A stretch of 64,000 nucleotides of DNA from Pontibacter kalidii. GTDB lineage: Bacteria; Bacteroidota; Bacteroidia; Cytophagales; Hymenobacteraceae. Location: NCBI RefSeq assembly GCF_026278245.1, contig NZ_CP111079.1, positions 1,614,501 to 1,678,500 of the forward strand, in the 5' to 3' direction. The notes under the pieces are model-generated. The model ran no database searches, was not told where the DNA came from, and saw nothing but the letters and a program-made list of their open reading frames with translations. Both the position numbers and the translations under genes were made by a program. This document shows, one piece after another, positions 25,764 to 33,686 of the stretch. The stretch's first letter is position 1. Each line of letters opens with the position of its first letter.

Positions 25764-26657
25764 GTGGAGAAACCTAAAGGAAAACTGATTGCAGTAGGCG
25801 GAAACGAAGACAAAGGCAGTTACCCGAATCCCAAATCGAAAAGGAAGTACTACCTCGACTTTTTTGAATTGGGTATACTAAAGCGTTTTCTGAAGGAAAT
25901 TCCAGACAAGAACCCACACATCGAGGTGGTAACCACTGCATCCATGATTCCGGAGGAGGTGGGTGAGCGTTATACCAGCGCCTTTGGCATTCTGGGCGTG
26001 GAGAATGTGCAACTGATGCACATACGCACGGAGGAGGATGCCTTAAAACCGGAGTATATCAGGCGGGTGCGCGCGTGCGACGGCATTATGTTCAGCGGCG
26101 GAGACCAGGCGCGGATAACCCGCATGTTCCTGCATACGGAGCTGCTCGACATCCTAAAGCACCGCTACCAGCACGAGAACTTTATTATTGCCGGCACCAG
26201 CGCGGGCGCTATGGCCATGTCCAGGGAAATGATCAAGGGCGGCAGTGCCCCTGAGTCGCTGTTGCGCGGAGCCGTGAAATTGGGCCGGGGCCTTAACCTG
26301 ATTGAGGGCGTGATTATTGACACGCACTTTGTGACCCGCGGGCGTTTCGGGCGATTGATGGAGGCCGTGGTAACACACCCCAAAACGATTGGCATCGGCC
26401 TGGGCGAAGATACCGGCGTGCTCATTACCGAGGGCCACAAGATCGAGACCATTGGCTCTAACCTGGTGGTGATCGTGGATGGGCACGAGGTTAAGTATAC
26501 TAACATCGATGAGGTGGAGCCCGGCCGACCCGTAGCCATTAACCACATGTTGATGCACGTGCTGGCCAAGGGCAACCTTTTCGACATCAATGCACGTGTC
26601 TTCTACAAAAGCAAAGAGGATTACCAACACTCGCAACTGCAGGAGCTTAACCGGTAA
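25764..26657 (+). CDS. Cyanophycinase (S51-type peptidase)
   Basis: This 297-residue protein has the class I glutamine amidotransferase-like fold of cyanophycinases. The nucleophile elbow is GTSAGA with Ser146, preceded by FSGGDQ (110-115). Cyanophycinase cuts the Arg/Asp polymer to beta-Asp-Arg dipeptides. The start is a GTG at 25764, which gives MEKPKGKLIAVGGNEDK, the family N-terminus. Its neighbours are a HAD hydrolase and, convergently, an isoaspartyl peptidase that could split the dipeptides. Both belong to the known breakdown route, though no cyanophycin synthetase is in the window. Confidence 0.88.
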   Translation: MEKPKGKLIAVGGNEDKGSYPNPKSKRKYYLDFFELGILKRFLKEIPDKNPHIEVVTTASMIPEEVGERYTSAFGILGVENVQLMHIRTEEDALKPEYIRRVRACDGIMFSGGDQARITRMFLHTELLDILKHRYQHENFIIAGTSAGAMAMSREMIKGGSAPESLLRGAVKLGRGLNLIEGVIIDTHFVTRGRFGRLMEAVVTHPKTIGIGLGEDTGVLITEGHKIETIGSNLVVIVDGHEVKYTNIDEVEPGRPVAINHMLMHVLAKGNLFDINARVFYKSKEDYQHSQLQELNR

Positions 26658-26751
26658 AGAGAGGAGATAGAAATAGCGCCACTGCACTAGATAAGTAGGC
26701 GGTATATATCAAGATAAAAATAACTGAAACACCCGCAAACCCTATTATAGA

Positions 26752-27372
26752 ATGACCATCAAAGCACTAATTATCGACCTCGACAATACCATTTTCCCTG
26801 TACCATCCATCGGTGAGGAATTGTTCAGGCCCTTCTTTCACGTGCTGGAGGAGAGCGGGGAATTTAAGGGAGACCTGAAGGACATAAAGCAGGACATGAT
26901 GCGCATCCCTTTCCAGAAGGTGGCTCAGAAGTATAAATTCAGTGAGCAACTGAAGCAGCAGGGCGACAAGTTATTACAAACCCTGAAGTATGAAAAACCT
27001 ATCCCTCCTTTCGAGGACTATGCGGAGCTGCGGGCATTGCCGCAGCAGAAGTTCCTGGTTACCACGGGCTATACCAACATGCAGCAGAGTAAGGTAGAAA
27101 AGCTGGGTATAAAAGATGACTTTGAGGAAGTGCACATCGTGGACCCCAGCAAGTCGGACCTCACAAAAAAAGACATTTTCCAAAGTATAGTAGAACGCTA
27201 CAAGTATGATACCTCCGAAGTACTGGTTGTCGGTGACGACCCGGAATCAGAGCTGAAGGCGGGTCGCGAGTTGGGCCTTGGCACCGTGCTGTACGCCAAA
27301 GATAGCGCCGCCCATAGCAACGTCTCTCCCCGCATAACACACTTTGGGCAGCTAAAAGAATTTCTGACCTAA
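26752..27372 (+). CDS. HAD-superfamily hydrolase
   Basis: This is a 206-residue protein. Motif I is DLDNT (Asp9 nucleophile and Asp11), motif II is the Thr in VTTGYTN, and motif IV is GDDPESELKAG. An alpha-helical cap lies between motifs I and II, as in subfamily IA phosphatases. The substrate is unknown. It lies 94 bp after the cyanophycinase gene on the same strand and could be cotranscribed. It ends 24 bp before the convergent isoaspartyl peptidase. Confidence 0.85.
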   Translation: MTIKALIIDLDNTIFPVPSIGEELFRPFFHVLEESGEFKGDLKDIKQDMMRIPFQKVAQKYKFSEQLKQQGDKLLQTLKYEKPIPPFEDYAELRALPQQKFLVTTGYTNMQQSKVEKLGIKDDFEEVHIVDPSKSDLTKKDIFQSIVERYKYDTSEVLVVGDDPESELKAGRELGLGTVLYAKDSAAHSNVSPRITHFGQLKEFLT

Positions 27373-27396
27373 GGCAAAGTAGAAATAGAGAGCCCG

Positions 27397-28329
27397 CTAC
27401 TCCTTGTAAATACCCACATAGGTTTCCTGCTGCGCGGCCTTACTGGCGCGGTACATCCCTTCAGAGTTAAACGGCATGGCTATTTCCCCGGCTGCCGTGA
27501 CAGCGACCAACCCGCCATCGCCGCCGAAGTCCACCAGCTTTTTCATCACCACCTCGTCGCAGGCTTGCTGCAGGGTATAGCCTTTATACGCCATCAGGCA
27601 GGAGACATCGTAGGCCACCACCGCGCGCATGAAAAACTCACCGTGCCCGGTGCAGGAGATGGCGCAGGTGTTGTTGTTAGCGTAGGTGCCCGACCCGATA
27701 ATAGGTGTGTCGCCGATGCGGTTGTAGCGCTTGTTCGTCATGCCGCCTGTGGAGGTTGCCGCGGCCACATTGCCTTTCTGGTCCACGGCCACAGCCCCCA
27801 CGGTCCCGAACTTCTCGTCGCGCTGCGCGGTGTGGTCCAGCATAAAAATATCAGAATCCCGCACCTCGCTCCACTGGCCATACCTGAACTTGTCGAAAAA
27901 GTATGACTCCGGCGCAAACTCCACCCCATAGCTGAGCGCAAACTCCTCAGCCCCGTAGCTGCTCAGCATCACGTGGTCGGAATGCTCCATGATGGCTGCA
28001 GCTAGCTTCACAGGGTTTTTTATACTTCGCACACCGGCCACCGCGCCGGCCTCCAATGTTTTGCCGCACATGATGGCTGCATCCATCTCATGCTTTCCCT
28101 CCTTGGTAAACACGGACCCGCGACCGGCGTTGAACAGCGGCGTGTCTTCCAGATGCACCACCGCTAGTTCCACGGCCTGCAGTGCCGTGCCGCCTTGCTC
28201 CAGCACCTGGTGTCCGGCTTCTACGGCCTCTTTCAGAGCAGCCCGGTAGGCTTTTTCCTGCTCCGCCGACAGACTGGCCTGTGTAATGGTGCCTGCCCCG
28301 CCATGTATGGCAATCGCTGTTTTTTGCAT
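27397..28329 (-). CDS. Isoaspartyl peptidase / plant-type L-asparaginase
   Basis: This 310-residue protein belongs to the Ntn-hydrolase family T2. It starts MQKTAIAIHGGAGTI and contains NAGRGSVF and the autocleavage site FGTVGAV with the catalytic Thr176. STGGMTNKRYNRIGDTPIIG is also typical. It hydrolyses beta-Asp dipeptides or asparagine and needs self-cleavage for activity. The frame is open ten codons further upstream, but the ATG at 28329 gives the standard N-terminus. With the nearby cyanophycinase it would complete breakdown of cyanophycin to Asp and Arg. Confidence 0.9.
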   Translation of the reverse strand: MQKTAIAIHGGAGTITQASLSAEQEKAYRAALKEAVEAGHQVLEQGGTALQAVELAVVHLEDTPLFNAGRGSVFTKEGKHEMDAAIMCGKTLEAGAVAGVRSIKNPVKLAAAIMEHSDHVMLSSYGAEEFALSYGVEFAPESYFFDKFRYGQWSEVRDSDIFMLDHTAQRDEKFGTVGAVAVDQKGNVAAATSTGGMTNKRYNRIGDTPIIGSGTYANNNTCAISCTGHGEFFMRAVVAYDVSCLMAYKGYTLQQACDEVVMKKLVDFGGDGGLVAVTAAGEIAMPFNSEGMYRASKAAQQETYVGIYKE

Positions 28330-28462
28330 GCTGTTTATACTTTTATACTTTTGTAGCAACCTTTACGCCGTTTAAGCGGCGGCTGTTTGAATTCTACTTT
28401 ACAGGATGATTATTTTGTAGAGTTGAGGTAATAAAATGGACCTAATTCCGGGGGAAATCCGT

Positions 28463-28470
28463 TATCTTTG
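28463..28470 (+). promoter_or_regulatory. Bacteroidota-type -7 box upstream of the DUF3127 gene
   Basis: TATCTTTG matches TAnnTTTG exactly and lies 34 bp before the ATG at 28505. No clear TTTG at -33 was found at the usual distance. Confidence 0.45.
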
Positions 28471-28504
28471 TCTAGAGTAAAACAACTAAATTAACAGATA
28501 GATT

Positions 28505-28876
28505 ATGTCTTTTGATATCCAAGGTAAGCTGTACGAGATCTTTGATGAGCAACAGATCAGCGACAAGTTCAAGAAGCGCGAGTTTGTGCTGGAGATTCCG
28601 GACGGCTCTTACACGCAGTACGTAAAGTTTCAGCTGACACAGGACAAGTGCAACCTGCTTGACACCTACAATAATGGCGACGAGGTGAAAGTTACCTTTA
28701 ACCTGTCTGGCAAGCCTTTCACGAAGAATGGCCAAACCATGTACTTTACCAACCTGCAAGCCTGGAGACTGGAGCCTGCTTCTCACGGCTCTAATGGAGG
28801 CGCCGGTGCAGCTGCTCCTCAGCAAGACGCTCCCTCATTCTATAGCAGCGATGCAGACAACGATCTGCCTTTTTAA
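28505..28876 (+). CDS. DUF3127 protein with SSB-like C-terminal tip
   Basis: This 123-residue protein has one compact beta-rich domain (about 1-95, SFDIQGKLYEIFDEQQISDK) assigned to DUF3127. A Gly/Ala/Gln linker and the acidic end DADNDLPF follow. The fold is OB-like, and the tail copies the layout of single-stranded DNA-binding proteins (D-D-D-x-P-F), which dock repair and replication enzymes. A role in ssDNA metabolism is therefore a fair guess, but it is not proven. A close -7 box precedes it and a terminator follows. Confidence 0.82.
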   Translation: MSFDIQGKLYEIFDEQQISDKFKKREFVLEIPDGSYTQYVKFQLTQDKCNLLDTYNNGDEVKVTFNLSGKPFTKNGQTMYFTNLQAWRLEPASHGSNGGAGAAAPQQDAPSFYSSDADNDLPF

Positions 28877-28910
28877 CAAGAATCAGTTCCTGCCAAGAAA
28901 TATTTCGGGA

Positions 28911-28937
28911 AGCGAGCCAGAACAGGCTCGCTTTTTG
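28911..28937 (+). terminator. Terminator of the DUF3127 gene
   Basis: AGCGAGCC (28911-28918) pairs with GGCTCGCT (28925-28932), followed by TTTTT. Confidence 0.85.
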
Positions 28938-29075
28938 TTCTTTATATCTGGCCTGTAAGCCTAACATCACAAGCGTTAAGTACGGCCTCCTGGCGGTGAG
29001 CCCGTTTTTGCCATACGCCGTCAGCAACTTTTGGCACAGATCTGAGTTTATACTTTTAAGTACCCCCCTACTACT

Positions 29076-29696
29076 ATGGATGAGCTACAGCGCCTGATCT
29101 GGGAAGGCGAAAACGACAGCGTTGACTTCAAGCAGCGCATCACCAAACCCGAGAAAATCGCCAGAACCATGGTGTCGTTCGCCAACACACGCGGCGGCGT
29201 GATACTAGTAGGCGTTAAGGACAATGGCTATGTGTGCGGCGTAGACCCCGAGGAGGAAAAGCATACGCTGCAACTTGCCGCAGAATTCTACTGCGACCCG
29301 CCAGTGACTCTGCAGTACGAGGAGGTAGAGCAGGACAACAGGGTGGTGCTAAAGGTGACGGTGCCCGAAAGCACCCATAAGCCCCATTTTGCCAAACTGA
29401 AAGAAGACGACTGGCGCGGCTATGTGCGCGTGAACGACACCAGCGTGCAAACCAGCAAAATGGTGAACAAGACCCTGCAGCAGGCGCCCGACCAGTTCGA
29501 ACCGCTCCCGCTCAACCGCCACGAAGAAGCCGTGCTGGAGTACCTGCGGCTGCATCCGCGCATTACGCTGCGCCAGTACATGAAGTTGGCTAACATCTCC
29601 GAGCGCCGTGCCTACCGCACGCTGGTGAAACTGGTAATTCATGGCTACCTGCTCCTGCACGACAAGGAGAAAGAAGACTTTTATACGTTGGTGTAG
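29076..29696 (+). CDS. AlbA_2 (Schlafen-like) domain protein with winged helix
   Basis: This 206-residue protein has an N-terminal AlbA_2 domain (about 1-120): ENDSVDFKQRITKPEKIART, then FANTRGGVILVGVKDNG. A C-terminal helix-turn-helix follows (about 150-206, HPRITLRQYMKLANISERRA). Such proteins bind nucleic acid and nucleotides, and many act as regulators. No target is visible. It is a monocistronic gene after a short spacer that contains a window-motif copy (29049). Confidence 0.8.
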   Translation: MDELQRLIWEGENDSVDFKQRITKPEKIARTMVSFANTRGGVILVGVKDNGYVCGVDPEEEKHTLQLAAEFYCDPPVTLQYEEVEQDNRVVLKVTVPESTHKPHFAKLKEDDWRGYVRVNDTSVQTSKMVNKTLQQAPDQFEPLPLNRHEEAVLEYLRLHPRITLRQYMKLANISERRAYRTLVKLVIHGYLLLHDKEKEDFYTLV

Positions 29697-29807
29697 CTCC
29701 CTGCCGCATCCGTGGGTTATGTTTCCATAGGGAGGAATTTATTCTTTAAGCTCAGGCAGTTACTATAAGGATACATCTTTTTAGTATCACTTTCCTTTCG
29801 TTTAGTA

Positions 29808-30308
29808 TTACTTTCCTTTCGTGCTGCTGACCAGGTGGCCACTCCGGTAGGTCTCAGTATGCGAGTATATTCCCTGCTCATCAAACACCTGCCATTCCCC
29901 AAACCAGAAGTAATGGTCTTTGAGCGAGGACCGGATGAAGCGAGCCGTGCCCTGGCGGGCCAGGTTCCCATTCTCATGAAACTTTTGCACCTCGATGATG
30001 TTGTTGCGGCGGTTATACTTTTCTATCATGTAGCAGGTGCCGCTGGGGTAATAGTATTTCCATTTCCCCACCTCGGTGCCGTGCCTGAAACGCCCGTTCC
30101 GAATAACTATCCTGTCATCCCCCAAGTATATTTTCCAGCGGCCGTGAAAGCGATCCTGCTGGTCGAACCGGTTAATCTTCCAGAAAAGGATTCCCTGTTT
30201 CCTGGGTTTATAGATTTTCACGTCCTTCTCCTGCCCTGTGGCCGCCAAAGGCAGAAACAGCAGTATGAGCAAGTATAACCACAATCTTAGCTTTACCATT
30301 ATTTTCAT
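29808..30308 (-). CDS. Secreted MORN/YwqK-like repeat protein
   Basis: This 166-residue protein has a signal peptide (about 1-25, ending AATGQ). Beta-repeat units of the MORN/YwqK type follow, with G-x-W-K-x-Y-Y motifs such as HGRWKIYLG, VGKWKYYYPSG and HENGNLARQG. Such repeats bind lipids or proteins; the role here is unknown. Direct repeats of TTTCCTTTCGT lie just past the stop. It is an isolated gene on its strand. Confidence 0.68.
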   Translation of the reverse strand: MKIMVKLRLWLYLLILLFLPLAATGQEKDVKIYKPRKQGILFWKINRFDQQDRFHGRWKIYLGDDRIVIRNGRFRHGTEVGKWKYYYPSGTCYMIEKYNRRNNIIEVQKFHENGNLARQGTARFIRSSLKDHYFWFGEWQVFDEQGIYSHTETYRSGHLVSSTKGK

Positions 30309-30580
30309 ACTTTATTGAGCACCTCCTTGAGCAAAAGTATAAAAAAATTTACGAACAACTAATGTTTTAGTTATAGAGTCAGCAAAGTATAATTGTCTAG
30401 GTCTCAATACTATATAGAACACTGTGGATTTGTAGCTGGTAACCACGATAAATGGTAGCTGACATGGCGGTGACTGATCTTCGGCCACGGCTGGTTTTCT
30501 CACGTAAACAAGTATAAAGCTGCTTAAAAAACAGCGCCTCGCAGACGTACAAAACAAGGTTTCAACCTAACCCCACGCTT

Positions 30581-32026
30581 ATGCCCAAAGCATCACCCGA
30601 AACCAAAAAGGCTGGCACTTCCAGCCAAAGTATCTCTACCCCTGCCGAGAACGGCAAAAGCAAACCTTCAAAAGCATCCACCGCAAAAACTAACTCGAAA
30701 GACACAGACACCAAGAAGATCTTTGTGCTCGACACCTCCGTCATCCTCTACGACCACAGCGCCATCAGGAACTTCCAGGAACACGACGTAGCCATCCCGA
30801 TCACGGTGCTGGAGGAGCTCGATAACTTCAAGAAAGGCAACGACATCAAGAATTTTGAGGCGCGCGAGTTTATCCGCTTCATCGACAAGCTCTCTTCCGA
30901 GCACCGGCTGCAGGATTGGATTCCGCTGAACGGCCGCAACAAAGGGAGCTTTAAGGTGCTGATGCACAACACATCCGCAGGGGTAGATGCCGTTAACATC
31001 TTCGGAGACAAGAATGATCACCACATCCTCAACTCGGCCCTCACGCTACAGCAGGAAAAGCCGAAGAGTCGCGTGGTGCTGGTCACCAAAGACATTAACC
31101 TGCGCCTGAAGGCCCGCGCCCTGAATATCATTTCAGAGGACTATGAAACCGGCAAGATACAGGACGTAGCCGATCTCTATACCGGCTGCGATACCGTGGA
31201 GGATGTACCGGCTAACCTGGTGAACGAGCTATACGAGCACGGCTTCTGCGATGCGGATAAGGTGCTGCCAACCCTGCCCAAGGACAACCACTTCTTTGTG
31301 CTCAAAAGTTTTAAGAATTCCGTGCTGGCCTACTATAACATTGCCGAGAAGCGGCTGGAGCGGGTGGATAAGCAGTTGGCCTACGGTATAAAACCGCGCA
31401 ACGCTGAGCAGGCTTTTGCCCTCCATGCCCTCATGAGCCCGCACATAAAGCTCATCAGCATACAAGGCGTGGCCGGTACCGGAAAAACGCTGCTGGCGCT
31501 GGCCAGTGCACTGGAGCAGCGCCGCGATTACAAGCAGGTCTACCTGGCGCGCCCGGTGGTGCCGCTCAGCAACAAAGACATTGGCTACCTGCCCGGCGAC
31601 ATTAAATCGAAGCTGAACCCGTACATGGAGCCGCTCTGGGACAACCTGAAGTACATCCAGAACCAGTACCCCGAGACCAGTAAGGAGTACCAGCGGCTGA
31701 AGGAAATGGTGGAGCTGGAAAAGCTGATGATCACGCCGCTGGCCTATATCCGGGGCCGCAGCCTCTCGAACATCATTTTTATAGTGGATGAGGCGCAGAA
31801 CCTGACGCCACACGAGGTGAAGACGATCATCTCCCGGGCTGGCGAGAACACCAAGATCATCTTTACAGGCGATATCTATCAGATTGACACGCCTTACCTC
31901 GACTCGCAAAGCAACGGCCTCTCCTACCTCATCGACCGTGCCCGGAATCACCCGCTTTACGCACACATAACGCTGCAAAAAGGTGAGCGCTCTGAGCTGG
32001 CAAACCTGGCAAATGAACTGTTGTAA
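30581..32026 (+). CDS. PhoH-family ATPase with N-terminal PIN domain
   Basis: This 481-residue protein has a Lys/Ser-rich leader (1-45). A PIN nuclease domain (about 46-190) carries the acidic sites VLDTSV, EELDNF and FGDKNDHHI. The PhoH ATPase domain (about 272-481) has Walker A GVAGTGKT (296-303) and Walker B FIVDEAQN. PIN-PhoH proteins are RNA helicase-nucleases involved in RNA turnover and in some cases tied to toxin-antitoxin systems. No antitoxin gene is next to it. It is followed by a hairpin and the inverted low-complexity repeats. Confidence 0.9.
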   Translation: MPKASPETKKAGTSSQSISTPAENGKSKPSKASTAKTNSKDTDTKKIFVLDTSVILYDHSAIRNFQEHDVAIPITVLEELDNFKKGNDIKNFEAREFIRFIDKLSSEHRLQDWIPLNGRNKGSFKVLMHNTSAGVDAVNIFGDKNDHHILNSALTLQQEKPKSRVVLVTKDINLRLKARALNIISEDYETGKIQDVADLYTGCDTVEDVPANLVNELYEHGFCDADKVLPTLPKDNHFFVLKSFKNSVLAYYNIAEKRLERVDKQLAYGIKPRNAEQAFALHALMSPHIKLISIQGVAGTGKTLLALASALEQRRDYKQVYLARPVVPLSNKDIGYLPGDIKSKLNPYMEPLWDNLKYIQNQYPETSKEYQRLKEMVELEKLMITPLAYIRGRSLSNIIFIVDEAQNLTPHEVKTIISRAGENTKIIFTGDIYQIDTPYLDSQSNGLSYLIDRARNHPLYAHITLQKGERSELANLANELL

Positions 32027-32027
32027 G

Positions 32028-32262
32028 TTTAGGAGTTAGAGAGTTTGGGAGTTAAAGAGTTAGAAAGTTAGAGAGTTAAAAAGTTAGAAAGTCTCAATAA
32101 AGTAAAAGGCCTGGCTGTACTTCACAACTAGGCCTTTTCTTAATATAGAGAAGTATAAAAAGTGTAAAGCTAAATGTCTCCTTGCACGCTCTAACTCCTA
32201 AACTCTCTAACTCTTTAACTCTCTAACTCTCTAACTTTCTAACTTTTTAACTTTCTAACTCC
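32028..32262. repeat. Inverted pair of low-complexity GTTAGAGAGTTAGAAAGTT blocks
   Basis: The left block (about 32028-32092) is built of GAGTTAGA, GAGTTAAA and AAGTTAGAAA units. The right block (about 32188-32262) is the complement of the same unit types in changed order. Together they can form a long imperfect hairpin in the convergent gap between phoH and the SRPBCC gene. The right block even supplies the last codons of the SRPBCC gene. A related copy lies at 16466-16501. Confidence 0.75.
32104..32138 (+). terminator. Terminator of the PhoH gene
   Basis: AAAAGGCCT (32104-32112) pairs with AGGCCTTTT (32130-32138), with CT-rich sequence after it. It lies inside the low-complexity inverted repeat. 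Confidence 0.7.
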
Positions 32263-32784
32263 CAAGAGCTTTTGCAGTCCCTGAAGCCCCCGTTCGGCCT
32301 CCTGCTGCATTCTATACTTTTGCAGCACGCCCAGCAGCTTGGCCATAGGGTTTTGCCTCAGTGTTGTTTGCTGCTGCCATACCAGTTGGGTGCCTCCGTT
32401 ATGGGCTTGTAGCGTAAACACGCCAAGTATAGCAGCGGTGTCGTCAGGCTGCGACTGCCTGTAGGCGATAGTAGTCGGCTGTATGCTTTCCGTAAAGATG
32501 AGTTGGCCGTCGCCTACCCTGTCGCCGCTCCACTGCAGCCGTGCGCCCTTGCCTTGTACCGGCCCGCCGTAGAGGTGAATCATACTTGGGTCGTGCGCCT
32601 TGTTAAGCACGCTCCAGTTTTGCCACTCGGTGGGGTTGTTCAGGTAGGGATATACCTCTTCCGGCGCTTGCTGCAGAAAAACGGACTGCTGCACCACAAT
32701 TTCGGAAGGCAAAAAATGCGAGGCACCGATAATGAGTGCTGCACTTACGGGCAGCGCAATCAGCACAATTCTGAACAGTTTCAT
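32239..32784 (-). CDS. SRPBCC-family lipid/ligand-binding protein
   Basis: This 181-residue protein has an N-terminal hydrophobic anchor (MKLFRIVLIALPVSAALIIG) and a START/SRPBCC domain. EEVYPYLNNPTEWQNWS is typical of the polyketide cyclase-like group. The frame is open 18 codons further upstream, but the ATG at 32784 puts the anchor first. The ligand is unknown. The C-terminal residues GVRKLKS are encoded by the low-complexity repeat, so the end of the protein may have been changed by repeat growth. Confidence 0.78.
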   Translation of the reverse strand: MKLFRIVLIALPVSAALIIGASHFLPSEIVVQQSVFLQQAPEEVYPYLNNPTEWQNWSVLNKAHDPSMIHLYGGPVQGKGARLQWSGDRVGDGQLIFTESIQPTTIAYRQSQPDDTAAILGVFTLQAHNGGTQLVWQQQTTLRQNPMAKLLGVLQKYRMQQEAERGLQGLQKLLGVRKLKS

Positions 32785-32978
32785 AAATTTAGGTTGAGGC
32801 AGTAAGGCTTGTATTATTAGCAGGCTATTACACATCAATTTTAAGGAGCATCTTTGATCAAAACAAGTCCGGCAGGCGGAAATATTTTTTGTGTATCGAA
32901 GCTGTAGCGGCTGTCAGGCAGCTTTTAGCAGCCTATACACGTACAGTGGATTATTAGATATTAAATAGAAGATGCTAT

Positions 32979-33425
32979 ATGCTACAAGATTGGATACACA
33001 AAGGATTTAAGTACTCCCAAAACCCCATCTTCAGGAGGTTTACAGGCAAAGCCGGAGCCTTACTTTCCAAGCCCATGAAGATTGGTTTGCTGCTGACTAC
33101 GGCTTACAATAAATTAGTAGATGTGGACGGCGGTGAAAGTGGTTTCCAGCAGCTGAAGACCCTGATGATGACCTTTATGCGTCTGGTTCGGGCCTACGTA
33201 AGGGGCGATTACAGGGATGTTTCCAAAAAATCCATGGTGATCGGGGTGGCGGTGCTACTCTACCTGGTCACACCTCTCGACATCATCCCTGATTTTATAC
33301 CTGTCATCGGCCTAATGGATGATATCAGCCTGATGGTCTGGTTTGTGGATGCCTTCAGCAAGGAGATCACCAAGTACCGGGAGTGGGAAGCTCATACCAG
33401 CTACGAGAACATTGGCCGTTTCTAA
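32979..33425 (+). CDS. YkvA-family (DUF1232) protein
   Basis: This 148-residue protein carries the DUF1232 core LLYLVTPLDIIPDFIPVIGL followed by MDDISLM (about 88-114), a short hydrophobic segment found in many small bacterial proteins of unknown function. The rest is basic and soluble. It is monocistronic, with a terminator at 33472-33501. Confidence 0.85.
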   Translation: MLQDWIHKGFKYSQNPIFRRFTGKAGALLSKPMKIGLLLTTAYNKLVDVDGGESGFQQLKTLMMTFMRLVRAYVRGDYRDVSKKSMVIGVAVLLYLVTPLDIIPDFIPVIGLMDDISLMVWFVDAFSKEITKYREWEAHTSYENIGRF

Positions 33426-33471
33426 GCTTACCTGATTCAAGATACGAAATAAGCGCTGGTTACACGCCCTG

Positions 33472-33501
33472 AAAAGCATCCTGAACAGTCAGGGTGCTTT
33501 T
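33472..33501 (+). terminator. Terminator of the YkvA-family gene
   Basis: AAAAGCATCCTGA (33472-33484) pairs with TCAGGGTGCTTTT (33489-33501), one G-T pair, followed by T-rich sequence. Confidence 0.85.
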
Positions 33502-33686
33502 TATTTGTCTGAGTGGATGGGCTCCTACTCCGGGGAGGTGTAAGTGAAAGTATAAATTTAGTTCATGCCTATCCCGAAAGTTACCCTCTTGCCTTTGGCT
33601 ACAGGCAATTTCGTAACGGTCATACTTCAGCGGTAAAAAATGGCTATCTTTAGGGGCTAAAAACAAATACCAACCCATAATCTCAC

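Noticed and set aside
30581..32026. PIN-PhoH as a toxin-antitoxin pair
   Set aside because: No small antitoxin gene lies beside it.
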